Below, one piece after another: positions 53,565 to 62,000 of a stretch of 64,000 nt of DNA (positions are counted from its first letter, which is position 1; each line of letters opens with the position of its first letter). A program made the position numbers and the translations under genes. Source of the DNA: Chryseobacterium wanjuense (GTDB lineage Bacteria; Bacteroidota; Bacteroidia; Flavobacteriales; Weeksellaceae); the NCBI RefSeq assembly GCF_900111495.1, contig NZ_FOIU01000001.1:1612001-1676000 (forward strand), written 5' to 3'. The notes beneath the pieces were generated by a model that saw nothing but the letters and a program-made list of their open reading frames with translations, was not told the DNA's origin and ran no database searches.

Positions 53565-54194
53565 TTATTTTTCTTCGTATGCGAAATCAATGATCTCGAT
53601 GATTGCTTTTTCGATCTCTTTTCTACCTTCATCTGTTTTCAGATCAATACCGCAGAATTTGCTTGCATTGTACCCTGTGTAAAGGTTCAGATAATACGCT
53701 CCGGAAACAAGGAGTGCAGCAATCGCACGGTATCTCGTAGATTTGTCTTTGAAATGCGGATCGACAATGTTGGTAAAAAGCAATTCTCCGATCTCTTCTC
53801 TCTCATCGGCAATTTTTTTCAAAATAGGCTTGTTTTCAGAAAGTCCCCAAAGGATAATTTTCTGAAGCTCCTTATTTTTCTTAATGTGCTCAAACTGATT
53901 GAGAATCGCTACTTTAGAAAGTTCTTTACCACCATCGGAGAAATCAACGTGGATGTTATCCTGGTTCATCTTACTCCAATAATCCTGAGACTTGATATAC
54001 TCATCTATGAGTTTCTCGGTACTTCCGAAATACTCATAGATAAGTTTTTTATCAAAACCCGCTACAGCAGCTATCTTACTCACCTTCAGACCTGAGTAGC
54101 CTTTTGTTCTTAAAATTTTTCCAACTGCGGCAAGCAGTTTTTGTTTTGTTTTTTCTTTATCCCTTATTGGGCCTTGTACAACTTTTCTAGGCAT
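53565..54194 (-). CDS. TetR/AcrR family regulator
   Basis: This 209-residue regulator has an N-terminal helix-turn-helix domain (TKQKLLAAVGKILRTKGYSGLKVSKIAAVAGFDKKLIYEYFGSTEKLIDEYI, about 16-66) and a helical ligand-binding C-terminus. The start is MPRKVVQGPI, 23 codons into the longest frame, which would otherwise overlap the oxoamine synthase gene. It begins 7 nt after that gene's stop, so both are probably one transcript and it may control lipid genes. Confidence 0.88.
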   Translation of the reverse strand: MPRKVVQGPIRDKEKTKQKLLAAVGKILRTKGYSGLKVSKIAAVAGFDKKLIYEYFGSTEKLIDEYIKSQDYWSKMNQDNIHVDFSDGGKELSKVAILNQFEHIKKNKELQKIILWGLSENKPILKKIADEREEIGELLFTNIVDPHFKDKSTRYRAIAALLVSGAYYLNLYTGYNASKFCGIDLKTDEGRKEIEKAIIEIIDFAYEEK

Positions 54195-54201
54195 GTTGTT
54201 A

Positions 54202-55455
54202 TTATTTTTTTGCAATATGCAATTTTTTATCGATATCCTCAAACGCGTTGAGTGTTTTATCAAGATGTTCCCTCTTGTGAGTGGCCATAATACTCATCCT
54301 GATACGTGCATCTTTTCTCGCTACTGCGGGATATATTATTGGGTTTGTATAGATGCCTCTTTCAATTAGTAGCTTTCCGACGTCACCTGTTACATGCGGA
54401 TCACCAATTTTTACAGGAATTACTGCAGAACAAGTTGTTCCCGTTTCCAATCCGAGGTCATTCAACCCTTTTTTGAAGTAGTTGATGTTCTCCCACAGCT
54501 TTGCACGCCACTGCGGTTCTTCATCTATCAATTCAATGGCTTTTACAATTCCCATTGACGACGGAGGCATTGTTGCAGAAAAAATCTGCTGACGAGACTG
54601 GAATCTTATAAATGTCGCCAGTTTCTCATTCGTAATCACATATCCTCCCAAACTACCGAATGTTTTACTGAACGTTCCGGTAATAATATCTATTTTATCC
54701 AATAGACCCGTATCTTCTATTGTTCCTCTTCCCGTTTTGCCTAAAATCCCTACTCCGTGTACATCATCAATCATCAGGTAGGCATTATATTTTTTAACTA
54801 ATTTATAAATTTCCTCGATAGGTGCAGTATCTCCATCCTGAGAATATACTCCATCGATTACTACCAGCTTGGTACGATACATACTTTCAGAAGTTTTCAG
54901 AATATTTTCCAAAGCTTCCAGGTTGTTGTGAGGGAATGTTTTTCTGTTGGTAAGAATACATCCTTCATATACACTTGCATGCACCGCCATATCAATGATG
55001 GCAATATCTTCTTTCTGAAGCAGGATCTGCAAAGTCGCACTATTAGCAGTATATCCTGTAGTGAAAATCACCGCTTCGTCCTGAGACCTACCAAAAAAAG
55101 AAGCTATTTTTGCTTCTAATTCGTTGTGGTACAGATAATATCCACCAATAAGCGGAGTTGCCGCTGTACCCGTTCCATATTTTTCGATACCTTCTATCGC
55201 TGCCTGCTTTACTTTTGGGTGCTGAGTAAACCCTAAATAATCGCTGGTAACGAAACTAATGTATTCGTGTGTTGCATTTTCCGTGCCAACATTCATTACC
55301 GAGCTGCATCCTGTGTTATTTCTCAGTCTGTATCGGTGTCCGTTAGACTTCATATAATCCAGGAAATCGTAATATATTTCTGCACGTTGCATCATATCAT
55401 ATCCGGGGATATTCTCGAAGTCTTTAAAAGTTGCTGTTGAAAAGTTAATGTCCAT
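54202..55455 (-). CDS. Alpha-oxoamine synthase family (serine palmitoyltransferase-like)
   Basis: This 417-residue PLP enzyme joins an amino acid with an acyl-CoA or acyl-ACP. It has FVTSDYLGFTQHPKV, YGTGTAATPLIGGYYLYHNELE, IDMAVHASVYEG (His159), MIDDVHGVGILG (Asp231, His233) and the PLP lysine in TGTFSKTFGSLGGY (Lys264). Candidates are serine palmitoyltransferase for sphingolipids, KBL/BioF, or the cysteate acyltransferase of sulfonolipid (capnine) synthesis known in Chryseobacterium. Sequence inspection alone does not separate these. No other lipid gene is nearby except the TetR regulator. Confidence 0.82.
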   Translation of the reverse strand: MDINFSTATFKDFENIPGYDMMQRAEIYYDFLDYMKSNGHRYRLRNNTGCSSVMNVGTENATHEYISFVTSDYLGFTQHPKVKQAAIEGIEKYGTGTAATPLIGGYYLYHNELEAKIASFFGRSQDEAVIFTTGYTANSATLQILLQKEDIAIIDMAVHASVYEGCILTNRKTFPHNNLEALENILKTSESMYRTKLVVIDGVYSQDGDTAPIEEIYKLVKKYNAYLMIDDVHGVGILGKTGRGTIEDTGLLDKIDIITGTFSKTFGSLGGYVITNEKLATFIRFQSRQQIFSATMPPSSMGIVKAIELIDEEPQWRAKLWENINYFKKGLNDLGLETGTTCSAVIPVKIGDPHVTGDVGKLLIERGIYTNPIIYPAVARKDARIRMSIMATHKREHLDKTLNAFEDIDKKLHIAKK

Positions 55456-55817
55456 CCTTATATTGTTAGCTGTTAATATAACAAATATAGGACTATTTTA
55501 AAAGAAAATCTACGTATTTACTAGTAAAATTTATTATGTGTGAAATATTTTTATTAAAAAGTCTTAAATGTGGGATATATTCATAATATACTTCGCTAAT
55601 TTTAATTAAAAAAATAAAGGCAATTTTCAATCCAATTCATTATAAATTAAATGGTTAATTAACAAATTAAATCATCTAAATCAATAAAAAGGGAACTATT
55701 TTAAAAAAAATTAACAAAAAAAATGATGTATTTATTCTACCCGAAAAGTCAGTTTTTATGTCAGTTTTTGTTCCGATTTAAAGTAGAGTTATTAAAAAAT
55801 AATTCACAAAACCGACA
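55456..55817. other. AT-rich intergenic region without a gene
   Basis: The sequence is strongly AT-rich. CAAATATA at 55482-55489 is a -7-like TATATTTG element for the oxoamine synthase on the minus strand. GTCAGTTTTTATGTCAGTTT near 55749 is a short direct repeat. No open frame is supported. Confidence 0.5.
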
Positions 55818-56570
55818 TTATTTTACCTGAAGACTTTCACTGAAAGCCATAATTGAGTTTTTTACTTTCAATTTTTCAAGAATATTTTGACGGTGTCGGT
55901 TTACCGTATTGATGCTTATGGAGAGAGAATCAGCGATTTCTTTGCTTGTAAACCCCTCTCCCACGTACTTTAAAACTTCCAGTTCTCTTGGCGAAAGAAT
56001 TTTTTTATAGACCAGCTTATCTTCCACCACCACTTCTCCTTTTGTAGAGTTGATAATCAGGAATTCTGACGGAAGTTGTGGAGACTGATCCAAAGCGAAA
56101 TTGTACAGGCAAAGCGCAAATCTCAATTTCAGATTGTAAGGCGAGTAAAAATAAAACATCCGGTGCTGAATAAACCTGTAAGCCTCATCTTTGTCCTTCA
56201 TCCGTATTCTCGACAAAACACTGAAATCCTGTCTCTCATTGATTTTCATTGATTTTAATAATTTAAAGAAACGCAACTCGTGGATATATTTCTTGAGTTT
56301 GTCGTCTGGATGAATTTTCTTCAGGATTTCTTCCTCCCAAATGGAATCGATTAGGACAGGGTTTTCATGGAAGTTTATTCCCAATTCCGAGCTTGTTTTT
56401 GAGGAATATACCCAGCTTTTATTCAATTGCATATCACTCAGCACTGCGATAGAATTTTCCGTTTGAGAATAGGTGAAAGCAATCGCTTTGTACACTTCAA
56501 TATCCAGCAAACAGTTTTGTCCGGAATTCTTTTGAAGCAGGGTTTTGTTCAGTGTTTCTACGATTTCCAT
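55818..56570 (-). CDS. LuxR-type helix-turn-helix regulator
   Basis: This 250-residue protein has a C-terminal LuxR/GerE HTH (ILSPRELEVLKYVGEGFTSKEIADSLSISINTVNRHRQNILEKLKV, about 190-235). The first ~170 residues look like a PAS-type sensor domain (a signal-binding fold with no phospho-acceptor motif). It is divergent from the DUF1349 gene. The ligand is unknown. Confidence 0.85.
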   Translation of the reverse strand: MEIVETLNKTLLQKNSGQNCLLDIEVYKAIAFTYSQTENSIAVLSDMQLNKSWVYSSKTSSELGINFHENPVLIDSIWEEEILKKIHPDDKLKKYIHELRFFKLLKSMKINERQDFSVLSRIRMKDKDEAYRFIQHRMFYFYSPYNLKLRFALCLYNFALDQSPQLPSEFLIINSTKGEVVVEDKLVYKKILSPRELEVLKYVGEGFTSKEIADSLSISINTVNRHRQNILEKLKVKNSIMAFSESLQVK

Positions 56571-56590
56571 AAAATGGTTATTTATCAGTA

Positions 56591-56621
56591 TTGATGAAAC
56601 TCGCTTTTAATTTTACATTTG
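56591..56621 (+). promoter_or_regulatory. Bacteroidota-type promoter of the DUF1349 gene
   Basis: TTG at 56591-56593 and TACATTTG at 56614-56621 are separated by 20 nt, matching TTG-N(17-23)-TAnnTTTG. Transcription would start near 56628, about 36 nt before the ATG. Confidence 0.7.
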
Positions 56622-56663
56622 CTAAAATAATAATTTACATTCAGTTGTACATCAAAATAAACG

Positions 56664-57311
56664 ATGAGTAGAATATTTTTAAGTCTTTTTGCGTTACTAA
56701 TTTTTAATAAAAACTTTGGACAGACATTAGAAAAAATGTCGTGGTTCAATGAACCGGAAAAATGGGAAATTAAAAATAACAAATTAACCATGCTTGTCAC
56801 GCCGCAAAGTGATTACTGGAGGATATCACATTATGGTTTTACGGTTGATGATGCGCCTTTTTTATATACAACGTATGGAGGAGAATTTGAAGCAAAGGTA
56901 AAAATATCAGGGAATTATAAGGCCAGATTTGACCAAATGGGATTAATGCTGAGAATTGACAAAGAAAATTACATCAAGGCCGGGATAGAATTTGTAGATG
57001 GAAAATACAATCTCAGTACGGTTGTCACTCACAAAACCAGTGACTGGAGCGTGATAACTTTAGACAAAACCCCTTCGGAAGTCTGGATAAAAGCCGTCCG
57101 CAGACTGGATGCTGTTGAAGTATTTTATTCTTTTGATGATAAAAACTATGTTATGATGCGAAATGCTCATCTTCAGGATAACTCTCCTGTGATGGTCGGT
57201 TTAATGGCTGCATGTCCTGATGGAAACGGCTTCAGTGCTGTTTTTGAAAATTTTAAGGTCAAACATCTTCCGGACGAACGTCGCCTGAAATGGCTTAAAA
57301 ATAATCAGTAG
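56664..57311 (+). CDS. DUF1349 family secreted lectin-like protein
   Basis: This 215-residue protein has a signal peptide (to about FGQ20). A concanavalin-A-like beta-sandwich follows: KMSWFNEPEKWEIKNNKL, DYWRISHYGFTVDDAPFL, GLMLRIDKENYIKAGIEF, and VMVGLMAACPDGNGFSAVFENF, typical of DUF1349. Such proteins are common in Bacteroidota; one yeast member was called a regulator of enolase, but a glycan-binding or hydrolase role is as likely. It is divergent from a LuxR regulator. Confidence 0.85.
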   Translation: MSRIFLSLFALLIFNKNFGQTLEKMSWFNEPEKWEIKNNKLTMLVTPQSDYWRISHYGFTVDDAPFLYTTYGGEFEAKVKISGNYKARFDQMGLMLRIDKENYIKAGIEFVDGKYNLSTVVTHKTSDWSVITLDKTPSEVWIKAVRRLDAVEVFYSFDDKNYVMMRNAHLQDNSPVMVGLMAACPDGNGFSAVFENFKVKHLPDERRLKWLKNNQ

Positions 57312-57382
57312 ATTGAATTAAGATTCAATATAAAGTCAATTTTTATTTACCTCTCAGCAATGGGAGGTTTTTTATTATTCAC

Positions 57383-57601
57383 TCAATATTTCCCGAAACT
57401 TTTGAATAGCATAATTTCAGAAACTTTTTCATCTTTAAAAGTAAGGGAGAGGATAATTTTTTTGCCGAGCCAGGTTTTCCCGACTTCATAAGTCCAGGTG
57501 ATACTTCTGAAATAATTGAAACCGTTGAAAGGACATCCTATTTCTTTCACAATTTCACGGCGGGTTTTCCCCACCAGATGGTTGTAATTTTCTTTTCTCA
57601 T
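57383..57601 (-). CDS. Small hypothetical protein
   Basis: This 72-residue protein begins MRKENYNHLVGKTRREIVKEIG and has WTYEVGKTWLGKKIILSLTFKDEKV, a layout like a SmpA/BamE-type domain but without a signal peptide. The start is the Met 24 codons inside the longest frame; the longer frame has no good start context. The function is unknown. Confidence 0.6.
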   Translation of the reverse strand: MRKENYNHLVGKTRREIVKEIGCPFNGFNYFRSITWTYEVGKTWLGKKIILSLTFKDEKVSEIMLFKSFGKY

Positions 57602-57691
57602 ATTGTGCTTTTTATTAATATGACAAAAAAGAGACCAAAAATTTAAAAACTTCTGATCTCTAATACAAGACAAGTATTACTTCTTTATAGT

Positions 57692-57720
57692 AAAAAAGGA
57701 TCTCACAATCAAAAGAGATC
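57692..57720 (-). terminator. Terminator-like hairpin on the minus strand
   Basis: On the minus strand GATCTC pairs with GAGATC around a 10-nt loop and is followed by CTTTTTT. No gene ends here on this strand, so it may end an unseen transcript from the intergenic region. Confidence 0.5.
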
Positions 57721-57830
57721 ATACCTGTTTACTTATTAGAGAGGTATTAATCATTAAGCAAAATTTAACTTGTCATGAAAACTTATGTGCAAAAATAATG
57801 ATGTAATGCTATGAATAATAATATTTTGCG

Positions 57831-57866
57831 TAGTAATAATTCTAATTTTCTGTAGAATTTTTACTA
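57831..57866. promoter_or_regulatory. Motif pair TAGTAATAATTCTA / TAGAATTTTTACTA
   Basis: Copy A at 57831-57844 and copy B at 57853-57866 are inverse to each other (13 of 14 bases match after inversion), separated by 8 nt. This looks like a binding site pair for a dimeric regulator. Confidence 0.45.
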
Positions 57867-57974
57867 CAAAACAGTCTTTTGATGAAATTTTTATTAAAAT
57901 AATCCGTAGCATTCAATTTTTGTCACGGATTACTGTAATAAAAAAATACTTATGTAAAAATTTTACGGATCATT

Positions 57975-58021
57975 AAAAGGCTGAAATCTCTTTTGGGAAC
58001 GGAGGTAGCTCCAGCCTTTTT
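57975..58021 (+). terminator. Terminator-like hairpin with inner stem
   Basis: AAAAGGCTG (57975-57983) pairs with CAGCCTTTT (58012-58020); the loop contains its own small stem GGAG-GTAG-CTCC. A T-run ends it. No gene precedes it on the plus strand for more than 600 bp. Confidence 0.6.
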
Positions 58022-58160
58022 AATTTGTATTTTTAGAATGTATCGTTGTGTTTTTCTTTTCTATTGAAACATTCAATTCAGATAGAGGAAAACAATGACA
58101 AATTTATGTGGACTTTCATCATAAATCAAATAATTTCTGTAGAAATAAATTCACATCTTG

Positions 58161-58174
58161 TAGAATTATAACTA
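58161..58174. promoter_or_regulatory. Third copy of the TAGAATTWTWACTA motif
   Basis: TAGAATTATAACTA, flanked by TTG and CAAAAA as in copy B (TG before, CAAAA after). It lies about 390 nt before the small gene at 58554. Confidence 0.4.
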
Positions 58175-58553
58175 CAAAAAAAGCAAAGAAAAAAATACTA
58201 TTTATTAAACAATAATTAGCACATACCACAAAAATCACAATAATAATGACGATTTTAAAGAAATATTACATTTTTATACCGTTTTATTACATTTATTTAA
58301 TATTTTTAAAACAAATTAAAAATTTTGGTTAGATATTTGAAGTAGAAAAAATTAAATAATCTAGAATTATTTAATTAAAAATTTTACACACCTACCACTT
58401 AAATATAATATTATGTCAACTCAATTTACTACTGCCAAAGACTGCCTTATCAAGGTCTTGAGAAAGTCTTTCTCGATACCCGTCAATTGATTCTGAAATT
58501 ATCATTATTAAGTGTTTCTTACCAATTCCGAACAATTAAAAACCTTTACGATC

Positions 58554-58886
58554 ATGATTTTTGAAGATGAGCATTCAGTAATGCAGGACAAGCACAACTT
58601 ATCATATGTGACCAATGTTATTAATTTTCACGGGGATAAATCTTTCATTCTTAATTCTTTACAAAAAATAAAGAACAATACTTTATGCAAAATAAAGAGA
58701 AAAACCATTAATAAACTCATCAAAGAATACACCCATCATTTGAATCAGTATATTGAGAATGAAGATATTAATTCGAAACCGGAAAATTATGAACTTTCTC
58801 CTGTGTATGCGAGACAATCGTATGACAAAGTATTGAAAGAAGATGAGTACTTACAAAAAGTTTTAACTTTTCTAATGAATCAATAA
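58554..58886 (+). CDS. Small hypothetical protein
   Basis: This 110-residue charged, helical protein (MIFEDEHSVMQDKHNLSY ... KVLKEDEYLQKVLTFLMNQ) has no signal peptide or known motif. ATG 58554 was chosen over an upstream GTG. Its last 15 bp overlap the end of the convergent antiporter gene. Its long upstream region carries regulator-like motifs. Confidence 0.5.
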   Translation: MIFEDEHSVMQDKHNLSYVTNVINFHGDKSFILNSLQKIKNNTLCKIKRKTINKLIKEYTHHLNQYIENEDINSKPENYELSPVYARQSYDKVLKEDEYLQKVLTFLMNQ

Positions 58887-60455
58887 AACCCTTTCTTCCT
58901 CCAGATCAATTTGCATGAGGTGCTTTCTGATAAGGTCTTCATCGAAATGTTGGTTTTTATCGTGATTCTGTTCGATGAGCCATGCTCTTTGTCGGTTCAG
59001 AATATCGAGATAAGCCATTTTGATCTCGGGGGAAATTTTTATATCAGAATCCTCATCTATTTTTCCTTTCCACTTATCATGGATCTGCTGCAGGAAAGGA
59101 CTTTTCTCCAACATTTCCCCATAGTTATCAGAAAGATGCTGAAGGGTAAGCTTTGCCATTTCGCGACGGATAAGATCGTCTGCTTCATCATCGGGAAGAT
59201 GGTCGTTATAGGAAGGCATATGCATTTTTCTGATCAGGTAAGGCAAAGTAAGCCCCTGAACCACCAACGTCGTAAGAATCACAATAAAAGTAATGAACAA
59301 AATGAGATTCCGTTGCGGAAAATCCGGACCGCCTTCATACAATTTTACAGGAATTGATAAGGCTGCAGCTAAGGAAACCACCCCCCTCATCCCCGTCCAG
59401 CCAAGCAAAACCGGGGCTTTGAAGCCCGGACTTCTCTTATCTGCAACGGGAATATAATTTCTGGCAACCAACGTAATGATCACCGCTCCATAGGCCGAGA
59501 TAATCCTTACAATCACCAAAACAGCAGTAACCAGCAATCCGTAGCCGATCGCAGCAGAAATACTCACGCCTTCCAGTCCGGAAGTGATTTCCGGGAGATC
59601 CAGCCCAATGAGGATAAAAACCAGTCCGTTCAAGACAAAAGCAAGGCTTTCCCAGACATTGATACCGCGAAGTCTGGAAGATGTGCTCAAAAAATTATGT
59701 CTGTTGTTTGATAACAGTAAACCACCGCTCACTACCGCCAAAACCCCTGAACTGTGGACTTCTTCTGCGGCAATGTACATCACATACGGTGCAACGATGG
59801 TAAGTATGGTGTCCATATTCGCATCTGTCGGGAGAATTTTCTGTCCTTTCATAAACAGCCAGCCAACCAGAACGCCGACTCCTATTCCACCGACAACCAT
59901 CCAAGAGAAACTGAAAATAGCTTCCTGCCAGATGAATTGTCCCGTAGCGACAGCAATCATCGCAAAGCGGAAAATAATTAATGAAGAAGCATCATTCAAG
60001 AGACTTTCGCCTTCCAGAATCGATTCCATTCTTTTCGGAACTTTTACAAATTTTAAAATGGCACTTGCACTCACCGCATCGGGTGGAGAAACGATTCCTC
60101 CCAATAAAAACCCTAATGCCAGTGAAAATCCGGGAATAAAATGATTGGCCACGAAAGCCACCGTTGTCGCCGTAAGAAATACCACCACAAATGCAAAACT
60201 TCCTATAATTCTGCGCCATTTCCATAATTCTTTCCATGAAATTGCCCAAGCAGCTTCATATAATAAAGGAGGCAGGAAAATAATAAAGATCAGTTCCGGG
60301 TCTATCCTTATCATCGGAATATTGGGAATAAAACTGATCAGTAATCCTGCAATAACCAGTAAAACCGGATAAGCAACCTTTATTTTGTTGGCCAGCATGA
60401 TCAGCAAAACAATGGCTACAATAAGCGATAAGTAAAATGGAAAATCTTGTATCAT
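58872..60455 (-). CDS. Na+/H+ antiporter, NhaP/CPA1 type
   Basis: This 527-residue inner-membrane antiporter has about 12 transmembrane segments (to about 415) and then a charged cytoplasmic tail. It shows FLPPLLYEAAW, GGIVSPPDAVSASAIL (ion-binding Asp in the DxxA-type motif), EGESLLNDASSLIIFRFA and GWTGMRGVVSLAAALSIP, all conserved in CPA1 sodium-proton exchangers. It probably supports pH and sodium homeostasis. The end overlaps the convergent small gene by 15 bp. Confidence 0.93.
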   Translation of the reverse strand: MIQDFPFYLSLIVAIVLLIMLANKIKVAYPVLLVIAGLLISFIPNIPMIRIDPELIFIIFLPPLLYEAAWAISWKELWKWRRIIGSFAFVVVFLTATTVAFVANHFIPGFSLALGFLLGGIVSPPDAVSASAILKFVKVPKRMESILEGESLLNDASSLIIFRFAMIAVATGQFIWQEAIFSFSWMVVGGIGVGVLVGWLFMKGQKILPTDANMDTILTIVAPYVMYIAAEEVHSSGVLAVVSGGLLLSNNRHNFLSTSSRLRGINVWESLAFVLNGLVFILIGLDLPEITSGLEGVSISAAIGYGLLVTAVLVIVRIISAYGAVIITLVARNYIPVADKRSPGFKAPVLLGWTGMRGVVSLAAALSIPVKLYEGGPDFPQRNLILFITFIVILTTLVVQGLTLPYLIRKMHMPSYNDHLPDDEADDLIRREMAKLTLQHLSDNYGEMLEKSPFLQQIHDKWKGKIDEDSDIKISPEIKMAYLDILNRQRAWLIEQNHDKNQHFDEDLIRKHLMQIDLEEERVLLIH

Positions 60456-61015
60456 TTGTGTAAGATTTTAATTACAATTAGGATTAAATTTAAAAATTTT
60501 AATGAATATTCTCTGCATGATATGGTGAATTTAGCTTTCAATTAATTTCAGGGAGGTCTGCTACCGAAAATTTTAGTTGAAGTTATTGGTATGTGATATT
60601 TTATTTTGAAATAAGAAATTAATTCTTCATTATATAAGGAGAATGGTTTTAAGTTTTAAACAAAAATAAATAAAAAACTTAAAGGTTTCCATAATTTCCA
60701 ATGCCAAAACCTGCGCTTTTCTAATGTTAAATTGCCTTAAAACCAAAAATATGTCACATAAACTGGATTAAGAGCATGATCTACCAGCCATTAAAGTACC
60801 ACACAAATACCACATTTTTAACCTATTTGAAAAGTGTTTAAATTACGCCAATCCATGTTTTATCCGCTACATTACGGGTTTTGGCTAAAATTTTATGCTA
60901 AAATTAACATTAGTTTAAAATATTTTTCACCGTGCAAGGCATAGTATTTGCAACAGTTTATAATACCAGGCACACACTTTTCACTTTATTTAATAACCCT
61001 AACACACAGAATATT
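60456..61015. other. Intergenic region with a sigma54-like promoter
   Basis: No gene is supported before 61016. The stretch is AT-rich, with short direct repeats (TACCACACAAATACCACA near 60797; GCTAAAATT twice near 60884). A sigma54-type promoter lies near its end. Confidence 0.5.
60937..60952 (+). promoter_or_regulatory. Sigma54-type promoter before the small gene at 61016
   Basis: AGGCATA-GTAT-TTGCA matches TGGCAYG-N4-TTGCW with two mismatches in the -24 box and a perfect -12 box. GG (60938-60939) and GC (60950-60951) are 10 nt apart. The phrase GGCAnAGTAnTTG is shared with the site at 48.8 kb. Confidence 0.55.
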
Positions 61016-61432
61016 ATGAACGTTGCAGATCTGAAAATTAAAAATTTAGTGGAATACAGAAATCAGATTTTTACAATCACTGAGATATTCCAAAACAATG
61101 AAAAAGATTATTTTGTAAAAATTGAGAATGATGTTCATAGTTTTTCGGTTCCGGCAAGATCAATAAAGCCGATTCAAATCACAGCAGAATGGCTGGAAAA
61201 ATTTGGTTTTTCGAGAACTTACAGCTCCGATCAGCGCATACGATACGAAAGACCTGAGCCGTTCATTAAGTATGACATCGACCTTGATTCCAGAAAACTT
61301 GTTGATGGATTAAAAATTTACGGAAATTCAATAAAATGTAAATATATCCACGAATTTCAAAATATATTTTCATGTTTATTCGGCAAAGAGCCCGCTGCAA
61401 TGAATTATGGATTAATAAGCACCGAATCTTAA
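61016..61432 (+). CDS. Conserved hypothetical protein of a Bacteroidota accessory type
   Basis: This 138-residue soluble protein begins MNVADLKIKNLVEYRNQIFTI and ends with IHEFQNIFSCLFGKEP, a tail like the KYVHELQNLYFALTGEEL pattern common in small Bacteroidota and phage proteins. There is no signal peptide. The start is the ATG 28 codons inside the longest frame because that frame would start inside the sigma54 -24 box. The function is unknown. Confidence 0.65.
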   Translation: MNVADLKIKNLVEYRNQIFTITEIFQNNEKDYFVKIENDVHSFSVPARSIKPIQITAEWLEKFGFSRTYSSDQRIRYERPEPFIKYDIDLDSRKLVDGLKIYGNSIKCKYIHEFQNIFSCLFGKEPAAMNYGLISTES

Positions 61433-61455
61433 TTATAATATATTGTTAGTCAGAA

Positions 61456-61483
61456 AACCACAAGTTAAAGTTGTGGTTTTTCT
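61456..61483 (+). terminator. Terminator after the small gene
   Basis: AAAACCACAA pairs with TTGTGGTTTT around GTTAAAG, followed by TCTTTTT. Confidence 0.88.
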
Positions 61484-61503
61484 TTTTAGATAAAGCTAGT
61501 TAA

Positions 61504-61541
61504 AAAAATTTCGGCTTCAAATCTTCGATTTGAAGCCGAAA
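61504..61541 (-). terminator. Terminator of the toxin-neighbour gene
   Basis: A perfect 14-bp stem (arms 61511-61524 and 61528-61541) surrounds a 3-nt loop; on the minus strand it is followed by ATTTTTTTAA. Confidence 0.9.
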
Positions 61542-61570
61542 CCTATATTAAATTCTTATTAAATTAAATT

Positions 61571-61990
61571 TTAAATCACCTCCTCATAATGCCAAACTCC
61601 TGAAACCGTAAGCACAGTTAATCCGGGCTGTTTTTCTCCATAACTGAATACACCAATATATTTTGCATCACAGGAAATACAATGAGCTCCAAAATAAAGG
61701 GTTGGCAAATTATTGACCGTTAATTCCCCAAAATGCAGTACATTTTTCTGAGTTTCGGTAATCATTTTATGGCTTAATAATTCATTTTTAGATAAAACAA
61801 GATCATTATTGTACAGCTGGAAAACCGGGAAACCGGATTCGTAGGGTGTGATTTTCACAACATTTTCCTGACCGCAATTGCAGCAACTAAATCTAATCTG
61901 AGCAGATCTTCCGATCTCTTCATTGATAAAACTGCTTTTTTCAACAACAGCCTGTTGTAAAATTTTTATTTTTTTTGAAATTGAATGCAT
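61571..61990 (-). CDS. Hypothetical CxxC protein, possible immunity partner of the TNT-like lipoprotein
   Basis: This 139-residue protein has no signal peptide. Cysteine pairs CCNC (Cys36, 37, 39) and CISC (Cys104, Cys107) could bind zinc. It lies 10 nt after the TNT-like lipoprotein gene and shares its terminator, so both are one operon. In polymorphic-toxin loci the gene directly after the toxin is often immunity. No immunity family was recognised, and a cytosolic protein would not obviously neutralise a surface toxin before entry. Confidence 0.55.
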   Translation of the reverse strand: MHSISKKIKILQQAVVEKSSFINEEIGRSAQIRFSCCNCGQENVVKITPYESGFPVFQLYNNDLVLSKNELLSHKMITETQKNVLHFGELTVNNLPTLYFGAHCISCDAKYIGVFSYGEKQPGLTVLTVSGVWHYEEVI

Positions 61991-62000
61991 TTAATTTTAT

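Larger units (their letters stand above)
57602..58553. other. Long intergenic region with motif copies and hairpins
   Basis: This ~950-bp AT-rich stretch has no convincing gene. It contains a minus-strand terminator-like hairpin near 57692-57720, three copies of a TAGAATTWTWACTA motif, an inverted repeat TAATCCGT/ACGGATTA (57900-57932), and a plus-strand terminator-like hairpin (57975-58021). A 25-codon frame begins at ATG 58413 (MSTQFTTAKDCLIKV), too short to judge. It may carry one or two small RNAs. Confidence 0.5.

Noticed and set aside
59584..60144. A 186-codon plus-strand frame inside the antiporter gene
   Set aside because: It is antisense to the conserved transmembrane core of the antiporter.
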